Positions 12,701-20,699 of a DNA stretch of 64,000 bases are shown piece after piece. The stretch is from NCBI RefSeq assembly GCF_018143015.1, contig NC_054749.1:35959000-36022999 (forward strand). The letters run 5' to 3'. Numbering within the stretch: the first letter of the stretch is position 1; each line of letters begins with the position of its first letter. The position numbers and the translations under genes are program-made. This stretch comes from Lytechinus variegatus (taxonomy: Eukaryota > Echinodermata > Echinoidea > Temnopleuroida > Toxopneustidae). Below the pieces are notes generated by a model that worked only from the letters and a program-made list of their open reading frames with translations, was not told the DNA's origin and did not search any database.

Positions 12701-15278
12701 GTTCTTACCTTCTTTTGTTGACAGATACTTCTTGAGCTCTTCATTTACAAATGGTGAATTCTTCTTGCCAGCATCTTGCTCTTCAAGGGAAAGAAAAACA
12801 TTTGCCCGTAGCTCAGCCTATATACAAATGACAAAGGTTCAATAAGAATACTTGTATACAGTCGCATGTTGTAAACAAGGTCGTCTTATTTTTGTTTTAA
12901 TCATTTTATTAATCTTTATATGTGTAATACCCTAACACAAATTATATTTGATGCAGAAATGTTGATCATTTTATTGATAAAGATAATTACATGTAATCAT
13001 TCGCTTTTTAATACGCCGCCTATGGAGATTTTCAATTGCCTATTTCTCAAAATGGAACTAAATCCTTTAAAAAAGCACGGAGCCATCAACACAAGGATTA
13101 ATCATTTATGCTGTTACAGACGCGTGCGCAAGCGTCTGCAACATTGGCAAAGAACAATAGGAAACAAGATGGCAGCATAAACATCGGGCAAATCTTTTCC
13201 GTCCTTGTCATGAATTCTCATTTAAAAAAGACAATCGATGGCGCAGAGATGTGAAAATGAAGTTGCATACCATGTACATGATTAGGGCTAGATCTTTTTA
13301 GAAGTGGAAATCTCGGGGGTGAAAGTTTCAGGTTTTGGCGTCCTTCGTGTAGGTCAATGTCAATGAGAAGACCTGGCTTCATTGAGAGTAAACCTATGTC
13401 AGTAAATTATTTTTACTCTCAAGAAGCCGCCTGGCCTGGCTAAGTGAGTGTACCAAGACCAGTCAGTCCAAGGGCAAGCTCATCCCCATCATCATTTGTG
13501 ATATTAAAATACAGCATTTTCTTTTTTTAGAGGTCTAGATCTAGACGAGTTCAATACAAATTCCAATATTCTGGGGGGTTTTCGGGTAGGTGCAACGGAA
13601 GTGAGGTGGAGTTACATGTACATGTACACGAACATCACTTGAGAGAGTTGAGCTTTTTTATTGAGCCTGAGCTGAGGTAGCAAAGGTGCACTCACACATT
13701 GTACGAGGTTAGTATGTACTAACCTCGTACAATAGACCGTGTTTGACCCTGGATTTCGAAGTAGTCGGCAAACATCGCTTCATTGCTGAAGTAATATTTG
13801 CCGAAGCTCCTTCTCGCTACGCACCGGGGCTCTTGCCGGTAAGTAGCAAGAGTTTGTTGAATGTAAAAGAATAATAAAATAATAATCCGATAAAAAAAGC
13901 ACATTTTGCTTACCTCGGCCTCGAAAGTGACTTCGCTTGTCTCTTCCACGGAAATACAAGGAAGCCCGTTGGTGGCGCTAATAATTTCACAACCTTGATT
14001 CAGCTCCTCGGTAATTTTATAACTGTATCTAAATTCTTTGAATGCGCAATCCTCATGATTAATTTACTAATTATGGGCACCAATTAATGAAATGCCTTCA
14101 AAAAACATAATTAATGATTATTATTGGTGATGATAACACTCATTTGCATTAATTTAAAAAGATGACTGATAAAAAAAAAATGAAAATAATATACGTGCCT
14201 GGAAAGAAACCAGCAGTACAAGCTTTGACGAACGTCAATAATACGTATACGGTATACCAAAGTCTATACAATGAAAAGATTGGACACTTCACGGACTTTG
14301 CGTAATGCCTTGCGTCGATATGCGTGTAAAATAGTGTAGGTGCCTATTCTTTCCCTTGTCGTGTCTTTGATATGAATATAAATCGCGCGCCCTCTTCAGG
14401 AGAAAATTGATATCAACGCTGACTGATTTCTATCTCCGTAAAATCTTCACTAAAGATCAAGAAAATATACATATTTTTAGAAAGAAACTTCAAGGAGAAG
14501 TCACGGAAGGATCTAAATGATTCGGTAAGTGTCATAGCAGGATGTGGAATATGTATTTAAACATAATCTTTTATGTGGGCAAAAGCCCACTGTATTTTCG
14601 AAGTGTAGTGGTGTGTCGCGTGCGTATGACTGATAATCCTTCACTCGCGAGACGATATGAACCCATGGGTGGCGAAGGTGAAGCTTCGCGGGTCCTGCCG
14701 CAGTCGGCTTCCCCGGCCTGGCTCGCTCGGCCCGGCCTGGCGCGCTGGAGTGAGTACCGGTAGTACCGTACGGTACTGGCTAAGTGAGCGTACCAAGACC
14801 AGTCAGTCCAAGGGCAAGCTCATCCCCATCATCATTTGTGATATTACAATACAGCATTTTCTTTTTTTAGAGGTCTAGTCTAGATCTAGACGAGTTCAAT
14901 AGTAAACACAAATTCCAATATTCGATATTCTGGGGGGTTTTCGGGTAGGTGCAACGGAAGTGAAGTGGAGTTACATGTACATGTACACGAACATCACTTG
15001 AGAGAGTTGGGCTTTTTTATTGAGCCTGAGGTAGCAAAGGTGAAGCTTCGCGGGTCCTGCCGCAGCCGGCTTCCCCGGCCTGGCTCGCTCGGCCCGACCT
15101 GGCGCGCTGGAGTGAGTACCGTACCGGTACCGTACGGTACGGTAATAACTAAATAAGCCAAAAAAGGCAAAGCCAAGGCAAGGCAAACAAAACTTACCCG
15201 AATCTTCCCAAGGACCCCATTATTCTCCAGTGTTTGAGCGATGAGGTCTCTTAATTCTGTGTCTTCGTCAGCAGACAT
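783..15278 (-). CDS. CEP43: FOP/CEP43 (FGFR1 oncogene partner) ortholog, 11 exons, C-terminus outside window
   Basis: Exons in transcript order: 15278-15198, 12817-12709, 12016-11928, 11247-11092, 9832-9809, 6198-6142, 5485-5415, 3729-3668, 2643-2534, 1980-1817, 925-783. Every junction is AG/GT and all phases join, giving 355 codons plus one base. The start MSADEDTELRDLIAQTLEN matches the human FOP N-terminus (EEDTELRDLLVQTLEN). Residues about 28-93 carry the dimerisation/LisH-like region (FLEYFNLDFTLAVFNPET; human FLQFFNLDFTLAVFQPET). Residues 94-145 (YEGRESLASELNI..LLYEILKR) match human GLEGRENLARDLGI..LLLEVIRR. Exon 10 has the acidic DDDAFFDDPLP (human FFDDPIP), and exon 11 the Ser/Pro segment SSLSSLSNAPPL (human LASLSDAPPL). 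Exons 6-9 add an EF-hand pair. FOP family proteins act at centrosomes, centriolar satellites and ciliary bases. No in-frame ATG lies just upstream of 15278. Seen: exons, phases, motifs. Inferred: orthology, from remembered human sequence. Confidence 0.93.
1079..1483 (+). mobile_element. tRNA-derived SINE with an internal hairpin
   Basis: The head resembles a tRNA: A-box-like TGGTGTAGTGG near 1089 and a B-box-like GGGTTGTGTGTTTGAATCC around 1125-1142. The tail reads AAAGCCCTTTGAGCC..GTACTTTATAAACA, a common SINE tail form. An inverted pair at 1160-1218 and 1236-1295 (GGGTACCCA in each arm) makes the middle strongly self-complementary. It lies in the intron between FOP exons 10 and 11. Confidence 0.7.
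2838..3103. repeat. Dispersed repeat with GGACGGACAGACAGATGG tail
   Basis: From GTGTCGCTAAGGCGAGCAC to a GGACGGACA-type run and then ACCATAATACGTCCC..GGGCGTATAAAAA. This end structure recurs in repeats of many marine invertebrates, as I recall. No coding capacity. It lies in a FOP intron. Confidence 0.5.
3288..3660. mobile_element. TTAA-type MITE abutting the FOP exon 8 splice donor
   Basis: The left end follows TTAA and reads AGGGGAAGTTCACCC. The right end is the inverted GTGAACTTCCTCT at 3648-3660. The exon 8 donor (GTAAGT on the minus strand, 3667-3662) begins within about 2 bp of the element end. The right-hand TTAA is degenerate. A run of T then G (3590-3618) lies inside. Confidence 0.6.
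3813..4303. repeat. Tandem duplication, period ~244 bp
   Basis: Two copies of a unit running from CTTTGATC through ATGTGTAATTAAT, GGAGGTGCAGTGCCTT and GTCACTGTTCTTT, starting near 3813 and 4057. A related pair in opposite orientation follows at 4541-4945. Both are in the intron between FOP exons 7 and 8. Confidence 0.75.
4541..4945. repeat. Inverted, diverged pair of the 3813 repeat, period ~205 bp
   Basis: Two copies starting near TTTTGCAGCTTTTCAATTCA (4550 and 4755), each containing GCATGATCATAACAAGCATG and ATTTTAAAGA. Reverse-complementing gives a diverged form of the 3813-4303 units (GCAGCTTTTGAATTTTGACC), so this is a small inverted satellite. Confidence 0.65.
5775..6062 (-). mobile_element. 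tRNA-derived SINE, minus orientation
   Basis: On the minus strand the head GTTGTGGCCCAGTGGATAAG gives an A box. AGAGGGTCGTGGGTTCGAAT gives a B box. Then come TTTCCTACAGCAAG and GGGTACCCGGTAGGAT, ending with AAGCGCAGTTGAG..TGCGCTATATAAATGGAC. Related copies lie at 48226-48608 and 52862-53100. It is not a functional tRNA, because no anticodon arm or acceptor pairing is maintained. Confidence 0.75.
6384..6517. mobile_element. Short MITE, TTCATAAAG-type TIRs, core GATTGTGATTGGCT
   Basis: The left end GGGGCCAGTTCCATAAAGAG matches the inverted right end GGGTGTGTCATAAGAGTTAA. The core CCTTGATTGTGATTGGCTAC also occurs in the copy at 52379-52520. Confidence 0.6.
6518..8043. other. FOP intron sequence, nothing recognised
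   Basis: AT-rich intron DNA between FOP exons 6 and 5. Apart from short homopolymers I see no exon-like, repeat or RNA feature. Short open frames near 7000-7350 have no recognisable domain and no matching splice phases with FOP. Confidence 0.4.
8044..8738. mobile_element. hAT/Charlie-like element, TIR CAGCGCTT..AAGCGCTG
   Basis: The left end CAGCGCTTCTCAAAGGGTGG and the inverted right end CAGCGCTTAACC fit hAT-type CAG..CTG termini. Subterminal GGTGGGCC and GGTGGGCCTC occur in both halves. No 8-bp target duplication survives and no transposase frame was seen, so it is an old non-autonomous copy. Confidence 0.55.
9024..9185. mobile_element. Fold-back MITE with ~42-bp arms (CGGCGGCCGTACGGCGAGTCG)
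   Basis: The left arm 9024-9065 (ACCATGGTCACATA then GGCGGCCGTACGGCGAGTCG) pairs with the right arm 9144-9185 (CGACTCACCGTACGGCCGCC then ATGTGACCAAGGT). A further AACAGCCGTTTT/AAAACGGCTGTT pair extends inward, so nearly the whole element folds. It is GC-rich inside an AT-rich intron. Confidence 0.75.
9186..10812. other. FOP intron around microexon 5, no other feature
   Basis: Holds only the 24-nt FOP exon 5 (9809-9832, EEAVAIPK). The remainder is AT-rich with homopolymer tracts and scattered degenerate repeats; no other gene was seen. Confidence 0.4.
10813..11013. mobile_element. MITE, TIR GTTGCAAGAAACTTGTGATC
   Basis: The left end (10813-10845, GTTGCAAGAAACTTGTGATC) is inverted at the right end (10981-11013, GCAAATGTTTTCCTGCAACC). 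Both contain CAATTGCAA. It ends about 80 bp from the exon 4 donor. Confidence 0.65.
12017..12708. other. FOP intron 2, nothing recognised
   Basis: AT-rich intron between FOP exons 2 and 3 with a poly-C run (12685-12694). No repeat family or RNA was recognised. Confidence 0.4.
13433..13688. repeat. Copy A1 of a duplicated FOP intron 1 segment
   Basis: From CCTGGCTAAGTGAGTGTACC through CCCCATCATCATTTGTG, AGGTCTAGATCTAGACGAGT and CACTTGAGAGAGTTGAGC to TAGCAAAGGTG. It is repeated almost base for base at 14775-15033. See also copies B at 14674 and 15036. Confidence 0.85.
13689..14673. other. FOP intron 1, mostly unique sequence
   Basis: Contains a short inverted pair (TTGTACGAGGTTAGTA / TACTAACCTCGTACAA at 13698-13731). 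A small minus-strand open frame ends in a donor-like GTAAGC near 13917. No supported exon: FOP exon 1 joins exon 2 in phase without it. Confidence 0.4.
14674..15160. repeat. B-A-B repeat array with TACCGTACGGTA palindromes in FOP intron 1
   Basis: Unit B (GGTGAAGCTTCGCGGGTCC ... CTGGCGCGCTGGAGTGAGTA) occurs at 14674-14765 and 15036-15120. Between them lies unit A (14775-15033), a near copy of 13433-13688. Each B ends in a cluster of TACCGTACGGTA/TACCGGTA palindromes (14755-14776 and 15117-15143). The block ends about 38 bp from the end of FOP exon 1 and is more GC- and CpG-rich than its surroundings. Confidence 0.8.
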
Positions 15279-15420
15279 GATGGCACTTTGGCAGGGTAAA
15301 TCTGGTTCCAAACTCCAAAGTAAAATACAAAGAGCCCCCTAATGAAGTTATCTTGTAGATTTTAGTTGGCATGAGGCTATAATTACGGTGTCTCTACAAA
15401 GGGGAAAACTACTATATACT
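15279..15420 (-). promoter_or_regulatory. Presumed FOP 5' UTR/promoter-proximal region
   Basis: This is the sequence immediately upstream of the FOP start codon. I saw no convincing TATA box and no upstream ATG close to the start. The assignment rests only on position; the transcription start cannot be set from sequence alone. Confidence 0.25.
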
Positions 15421-16202
15421 CTCTGTGGCGAAAATAGTAAATTTGACTGGTTGCCCCTCTCATACATTTCAATACAATACAATTCAATTCACAATAATGT
15501 GTACAACGTTGAACAGTCAGTAATTAATTCATGTTTACAAACGGATAACCCCCAAATAAGGTAATTAAGCAGCAGTAATTTTGTGATGTAATTTGCTACT
15601 GAGATGCCCTGAGATGTCTGTGAATCCGAGCTACGTGCATGTTTAGGGTCAAATTTGTGAAGGTAAAAAGACTGAAAAATAAATATACTTTTAGCCCCAA
15701 CAGTACGTACTTAGAGTTCGACTTTAGCTGCGCGAGGTGTGGGACTTGGAGCCGTACGAAACCCAAATGACAATACAATTAATGACAATTTTTTTTTCTC
15801 ATGTCACCCTTCAAAGGGCATTGAATCAGATAACAACAAAGAAATAAATTCTCAGTATCAAATACAACATATTTACATTACTTACAATATATCTATCTTC
15901 GAGTATGCCAGCCAATACGGGCAATAACAATTTAAGAAAAGAGATTACGTAATTAGTCTAAAAACAAATGTATCAACCCCCCCCCAAAAAAAAAAAGAAG
16001 ATAAACTGTGAGTAAACTTTAAAATAATTAAAACACAACAACAACATGATGTAGGTGAACCGACGTCCGTTTATTATAACAATTATAACTGATATCGCTG
16101 TTTGTTTAGGGGTTCATTTCAAGGAAAACTTGCTAAAGGTATCGGTTTTTTCCTAAGTTCTTGTTAAGGGTATATAGGGTTTCACACGCCAATACTTGTT
16201 GA
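15421..16202. other. Intergenic, nothing recognised
   Basis: Unique-looking AT-rich DNA upstream of FOP. Poly-C/poly-A runs lie near 15976-16000. No gene or clear repeat. Confidence 0.4.
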
Positions 16203-17261
16203 AGGACAAGTCTATATACCCCAACAAAGAGTTGATTTGAATAAAAAGAAAAAATCCAACAATCATAACACTGAAAATTTCATCAAAATCGGATGTAAAG
16301 TAAGAAAGTTATATGACATTTTAAATTTTGTTTATTTCACAAACTTTTATATGCACATCCTGGCTGGTATGCAAATGAGGAGATTATGACGTCATCCACT
16401 CTCGATTTCTTTTGTATTTTATCATCAGGGGCGGATCCAGCTTTTTATAAAGGGGGGGGTTGGGGTGGGATGCGAGGGAGCGTAGCGACCGAGTCCAAGC
16501 AAGCGGAGCGAGCGCCGGGGGGGAGGGTGTGGGAGGGGGTGTCCCCCCCCCCCCCCCCACAGTAGGGAAAAAATTGAAAATCTGTGTGTGAAAATGGCGT
16601 TTTCTTGCATCTAAAACACCACTAGTTTTGGTATAAAGGTCGTTGCCAAATTAACCCCCATGAAAATTTGTAAAATTAAGTTGCATTTCCTGCAATGTAA
16701 GGCCAGTTAACAACACAGATACAAAGAATTGGGACCTTGGAATAATAATAAATGAAATAAATACATAGAAAAAGAATAAAATAAAATTACAAGTTTAAAA
16801 AAAAAAGATTTAAAAAATGGTCCCCGGATTTTTTTTTTTGGGGGGGTGCAACCCCCAACCCCCCCCCCCCCCCCTGGATCCGCTTCTGATCATATGAAAT
16901 ATTCTAATTTTCTCCTCATTGTGTCAAGTGATACAACAATTAATTCCTCCCTGAACATGTGAATATAATTTATTAGCTTATGCCATTGTTTAATACTATA
17001 TGGTTCAGTCAAGTGACCCTTATTGTCAAATCTGTAAAAAAAAATGAAATATTGTGTAATTCAAACAATAACAAACAAAAGAAATAGTGAGTGATGGACG
17101 TCATCGACTTAGTCACCTAGTTGTGCATATCACTGTTTTGTGAAAAATAAGCGAAACTTTCTTATTTATCATACGATTTTGATGAAATTTTCAGCACTAT
17201 GCTAGTTTGATTTTCTCTATTTATTCAAGGCAGCATTTTCCTGGGGCGGTAGACTTGCCCT
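16203..17261. mobile_element. TTAA fold-back element FB1, copy a, split by a nested element
   Basis: The left arm (AAGGACAAGTC.., ACTGAAAATTTCATCAAAAT, GTAAGAAAGTTA) and right arm (GATTTTGATGAAATTTTCAG.., AGACTTGCCC) are long inverted repeats, about 200-230 bp each, around a short centre. The right end is followed by TTAA. It is interrupted at 16426-16888. Sister copies: 19699, 21663, 33374, 34114, 44998, 54036. Confidence 0.8.
16426..16888. mobile_element. hAT-like non-autonomous element nested in FB1a, 5-bp target duplication
   Basis: The ends CAGGGGCGGATCCAG and CTGGATCCGCTTCTG are inverted repeats. ATCAT flanks it on both sides (16421-16425, 16889-16893), and removing the element restores the FB1 sequence. 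Inside are GGAGCGTAGCGACC, AGCGGAGCGAGCG and long G or C tracts. CAG..CTG ends are hAT-like, though most hAT duplications are 8 bp. No transposase. Confidence 0.75.
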
Positions 17262-17504
17262 TTAAGGGGTGGTAAATACTTCCTTTTGAGACCCAATGGT
17301 CGCACGTGGTATCCACTCGTCAATGGAAGTGGGGTATATGATTGATACCTTGGGCGGAAAAAAAATATTCACCCATATTTTCCCCGATCGGCCACTCAAA
17401 GTTGATTTCTTTGAAGGGGGTAGTTCTAACTTCCACTTCTTATAGGCTTATTTATTTTATTTTAAAGCAACATAAATATATCATAATCTCATAAGCCCTA
17501 TTCA

Positions 17505-18335
17505 AATATTGCGACCGCGAAGCGCGAGCCATGATTTTTTTTTAATTTCATGTATTTTGTCCAGAAAATTGAACATTCTGGCAGGACCCTGGGAACGATT
17601 TTTTTGGCTGGAGGCGCTGAAGTAGACTTAAATTCAGGGGCGGATCGAGCATTCGCCAATAAGGGGGGGGGGGTGAAAAAATTCACCCATATTTTCTCCA
17701 ATCGGCCTCTCAAAGATGATTTTGTTTGTTTCTTCGTAATAGTCACTTTTTTGTATTTTTTCTTATAAAACATCTCATAAGACTTATTTAGATACTGCGA
17801 GCGCGAAGCACAACATTCTGGGCAATGTTTGTGATCCTGAACAAAATGCGCATATAACAATCGAAAAGGGACCTTTGAAGACTGTTTGTAGGTAGCCATA
17901 AATCGTTACATATTCAATAATCAAATAAAGCGAGCGCAAAGCGCTAGCTCAAAATTGTCGACATTCCAACCTTAAAAAATGGAAATTCTAAGCCAAGAAG
18001 GCCTATTTTGTAATCGTGGGCAGGGTAAATATATAACTAAACAATGCGAGCGCGAAGCGTGAGCGGAAAAAAGAGATTTAGACCCGAAAACGGGTCACTC
18101 TATTCATGTTTTGTAAATCATGAAAAGAAAGGGTGATTGGGTATCTTAAATCACTAATGTGAGCCCGAAGCGCGAGCAGAAATTTTTAGTCTGAAACTGG
18201 ATAATTTAAGCATGTTTTAAATAAAGAACAATCAGTGTATCTCAATAAACATGCATGCGTGTTTTTAAGATTTATACCTATATCTGGGCATTCTATATTT
18301 TTATCATGAAAATCGATAATGTGATCGCGAAGCGC
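17505..18335. repeat. Degenerate array of GCGAGCGCGAAGCGCGAGC-bearing units, part 1
   Basis: Six motif copies, at about 17511, 17797, 17930, 18045, 18160 and 18318, each followed by AT-rich text such as GAAAATTTT..GACCTGAAAA. They are spaced about 115-285 bp apart. At 17637 a CAGGGGCGGATCGAG end with CGCCAATAAGGGGG resembles the terminus of the nested element at 16426. Confidence 0.75.
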
Positions 18336-18379
18336 GAGCTGAAAATATTTGGCACCGTGTAGGACAATTGTGAAGTGGA

Positions 18380-19690
18380 TATGTAATGACAGTGGCGTAA
18401 CAGGCGGATTTCACCGGGAAAATAAAAAACGGGAAAAATTAAATGGAGGGAGAAGGAAAGGGAAAGGAGGAAAGGAAAGGAGGAAAAGGAAAGCAAAAGG
18501 GAAAAGTGAAAACGAAGCGGAAAACAAAAATTAATGGGAAAAGGAACAAAAGAAGAACATTTGAGAAAGAACAAATCACTCCGATATAGGCCTATCTAAT
18601 GCAATAGCATGATGGGAAATGACAAAATGGAAAACAATAGCGGGAAATGAAGGTAGAATGAAATTAGTCAAAAGATAAATTGGAAACAAAGAAAAGGGAC
18701 GAGAAAAACACCTTAATAACACGACCGGGCTGCAGAGGATTGAAAATAAAGAGCGGGAAGAAAGATGGACTGCATCCATACAAAATTGTACTATAAGCTT
18801 GCTAAATTTTATGCAAATAAATACCGGGGCTTTGCCCCACCCCACACAGTAGGGGTTCTTCATCCTTTACTTTCAAATGGCTCTATAACGCCCCCCTGTA
18901 AGGACCCTTCATACATTAAGCTTTACGTTCAATCACTGGCGTACAGGCGCAAAGGGGGGGGGTTGGTTCCACACCCAAGAGGATTATAAGAGACAACGTA
19001 TAATGAAATGAATGGAAGCAATGAAATGTGTTATTTTGCTGAATATGAATATAATGGGAAAATCTATCACATATTTTAATTTCATTAGGCATTTTTTTCT
19101 GCTCGCTGGCGACCTTTTAACAATTTTCCCACATTGCTATGTTTTGCCCCCTCAAAATATTTGGTTCAACTGGGTTGAATAAATGTGTTGTGTAAAAGTT
19201 ATATTCTGTATATACCCGCAATTTGATTAACAATAGCAGCAATTTGCGAGGTTTAAATGGCTGTGATATCAAGAAGTTCCGGGGGCTCCGCCCCGGACCC
19301 CAACCGCATAGCACTGCCGTATATTAATAATGGAAGGGTTGGGCCATGAACCCCCAAAGTTCTACAACCAAGAAAAAAAGGAGGAAAGAAAAGCAAAAGA
19401 AAAGTGTAGGATATGATTTTATTTACTGAATATAATGTCAATAAATATCTCAAAGTTACATTCTCATGAAAAGGTGTTTTTTTCTAGCTCGCTTCGCTCT
19501 CTCGGGACTTTTAAGCAGCTATTTTTCACATTCGCCATACTGCGCCCCTTTTTTTTTTTTTTTTTACTCTATCACGCTACTGAAGAAAAAAGTGTAAAAT
19601 ATATTATTTTCTGCATGGATATCATGTCAAAATCTATCAATATTGGATATTTGTATTAAAAATGTCAAAATTTTTGCTCGCTCGCAGCTT
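18380..19690. repeat. Transposon debris: GGAAAG tract and GGGGCTCCGCCCCGG-type palindromes
   Basis: A purine-rich GGAAAGG tract (18432-18500) is followed by fragments with GC-rich palindromic signatures: GGGGCTTTGCCCC near 18827 and GGGGGCTCCGCCCCGGACCC near 19279. GCTCGCTTCGCTCTCTCGGG lies near 19489. These look like pieces of several old elements; no complete boundaries or coding region were found. Confidence 0.5.
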
Positions 19691-19698
19691 TTTTTTAA

Positions 19699-20610
19699 AG
19701 GACAAGTCCATCCCAACAAGTCGTTAATTTGAATGAAAAGAGAAAAATCCAACTAGTATAATACTGAAAATTTCATCAAAATCGGAGGTAAAATAAGAAA
19801 GTTATGACATCTTTAAGTTTTGCTTAAAGGGGAATCCAGCCTTGGCCATAAAATGTTGTGTCGGGAAGGAGAAAAATAAATTAAACAGAATGGTGAAAAT
19901 TTGAAAGAAATCGGACAAGCAATAAGAAAGTTATAGCTTTTAAAAATTGGGATCACTATTAGTATGTAGATTCCAAATTGGAATCTGGGAAGTAAATTAT
20001 GACAAGGGGCAAGGACAACTTTCCCATAGGCCATGTACTTTATTATCAGGGATTTGTGGTTTTCTCCTAAGTACCCATTCCCCTGGGGCAGTAATCTAAA
20101 TATAACCCGGGTAGTATATTGTTTAATGTCCTCATGAAATAAAAATATAATTTGAAATAAAACTTTTGGGAAAAATGACATTTTAGCCATAATATGTAGT
20201 GGAGTACATGAAAGAGTAGTCCTTGCCTTACATCACAATGACATCCCATATGCGGCCAATTTGAAGTCTCCACGAGTATAGTGATTACCAATATTTACAA
20301 CTTTTAAAAATTCATAACTTTCGTGTTGTTTGTCCAATATTGTTCAAATTTTCACCTATCAACTTGTCTGATTTTTCTTTTTCTTCTAAAAACAAGTTTT
20401 TATTTTGGTTGGATTACCCTTTAAGTTTCGCTTAAGTTTCACAAAATATATGCACATCCTATTCAGTTTGCAAAGGAGGAGACTGATGAAACCATCCACT
20501 ATCACTGTTTCTTTTATATTTCATTATGTAAAATATGAAATATTCTAATTTTCTGCCCATTTTTCCGTTAAACAACGATTAATTCCTCCCTGAACATGTA
20601 GAATTAGTAT
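19699..20610. mobile_element. FB1 copy b, truncated, split by nested FB2
   Basis: The left arm follows TTAA at 19695-19698 (AGGACAAGTCCATCCCAAC, ACTGAAAATTTCATCAAAAT). The arm is interrupted at 19828-20420 by FB2 and resumes with TTTCACAAAATATATGCACA up to about 20610. The right arm is missing. Confidence 0.7.
19828..20420. mobile_element. FB2 element (TTAA target duplication) inside FB1b
   Basis: The ends AGGGGAATCCAGCC and (inverted) AGGGTAATCCAACC are each flanked by TTAA (19824-19827, 20421-20424). The terminus pattern and TTAA duplication fit a piggyBac/Kolobok-type non-autonomous element. An inverted copy of almost the same length is at 24026-24620. Confidence 0.75.
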
Positions 20611-20699
20611 TTTTTTTTTTTTAATGAAATGATGGAAAAGGTACCTGTTAAAGACTGCATGCAGTTAGCAATGAAGACGTTATTATTTCAAAAATCAAA

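Noticed and set aside
13719..13949. Minus-strand open frame ending in a donor-like GTAAGC at 13917, candidate extra FOP exon
   Set aside because: FOP exon 1 joins exon 2 in phase 0 directly and the human protein has no residues there. The frame begins without an ATG and shows no similarity.
16425..16610. Proline-rich minus-strand open frame
   Set aside because: It lies inside the nested CAGGGGCGGATCC element and is produced by G/C homopolymers.
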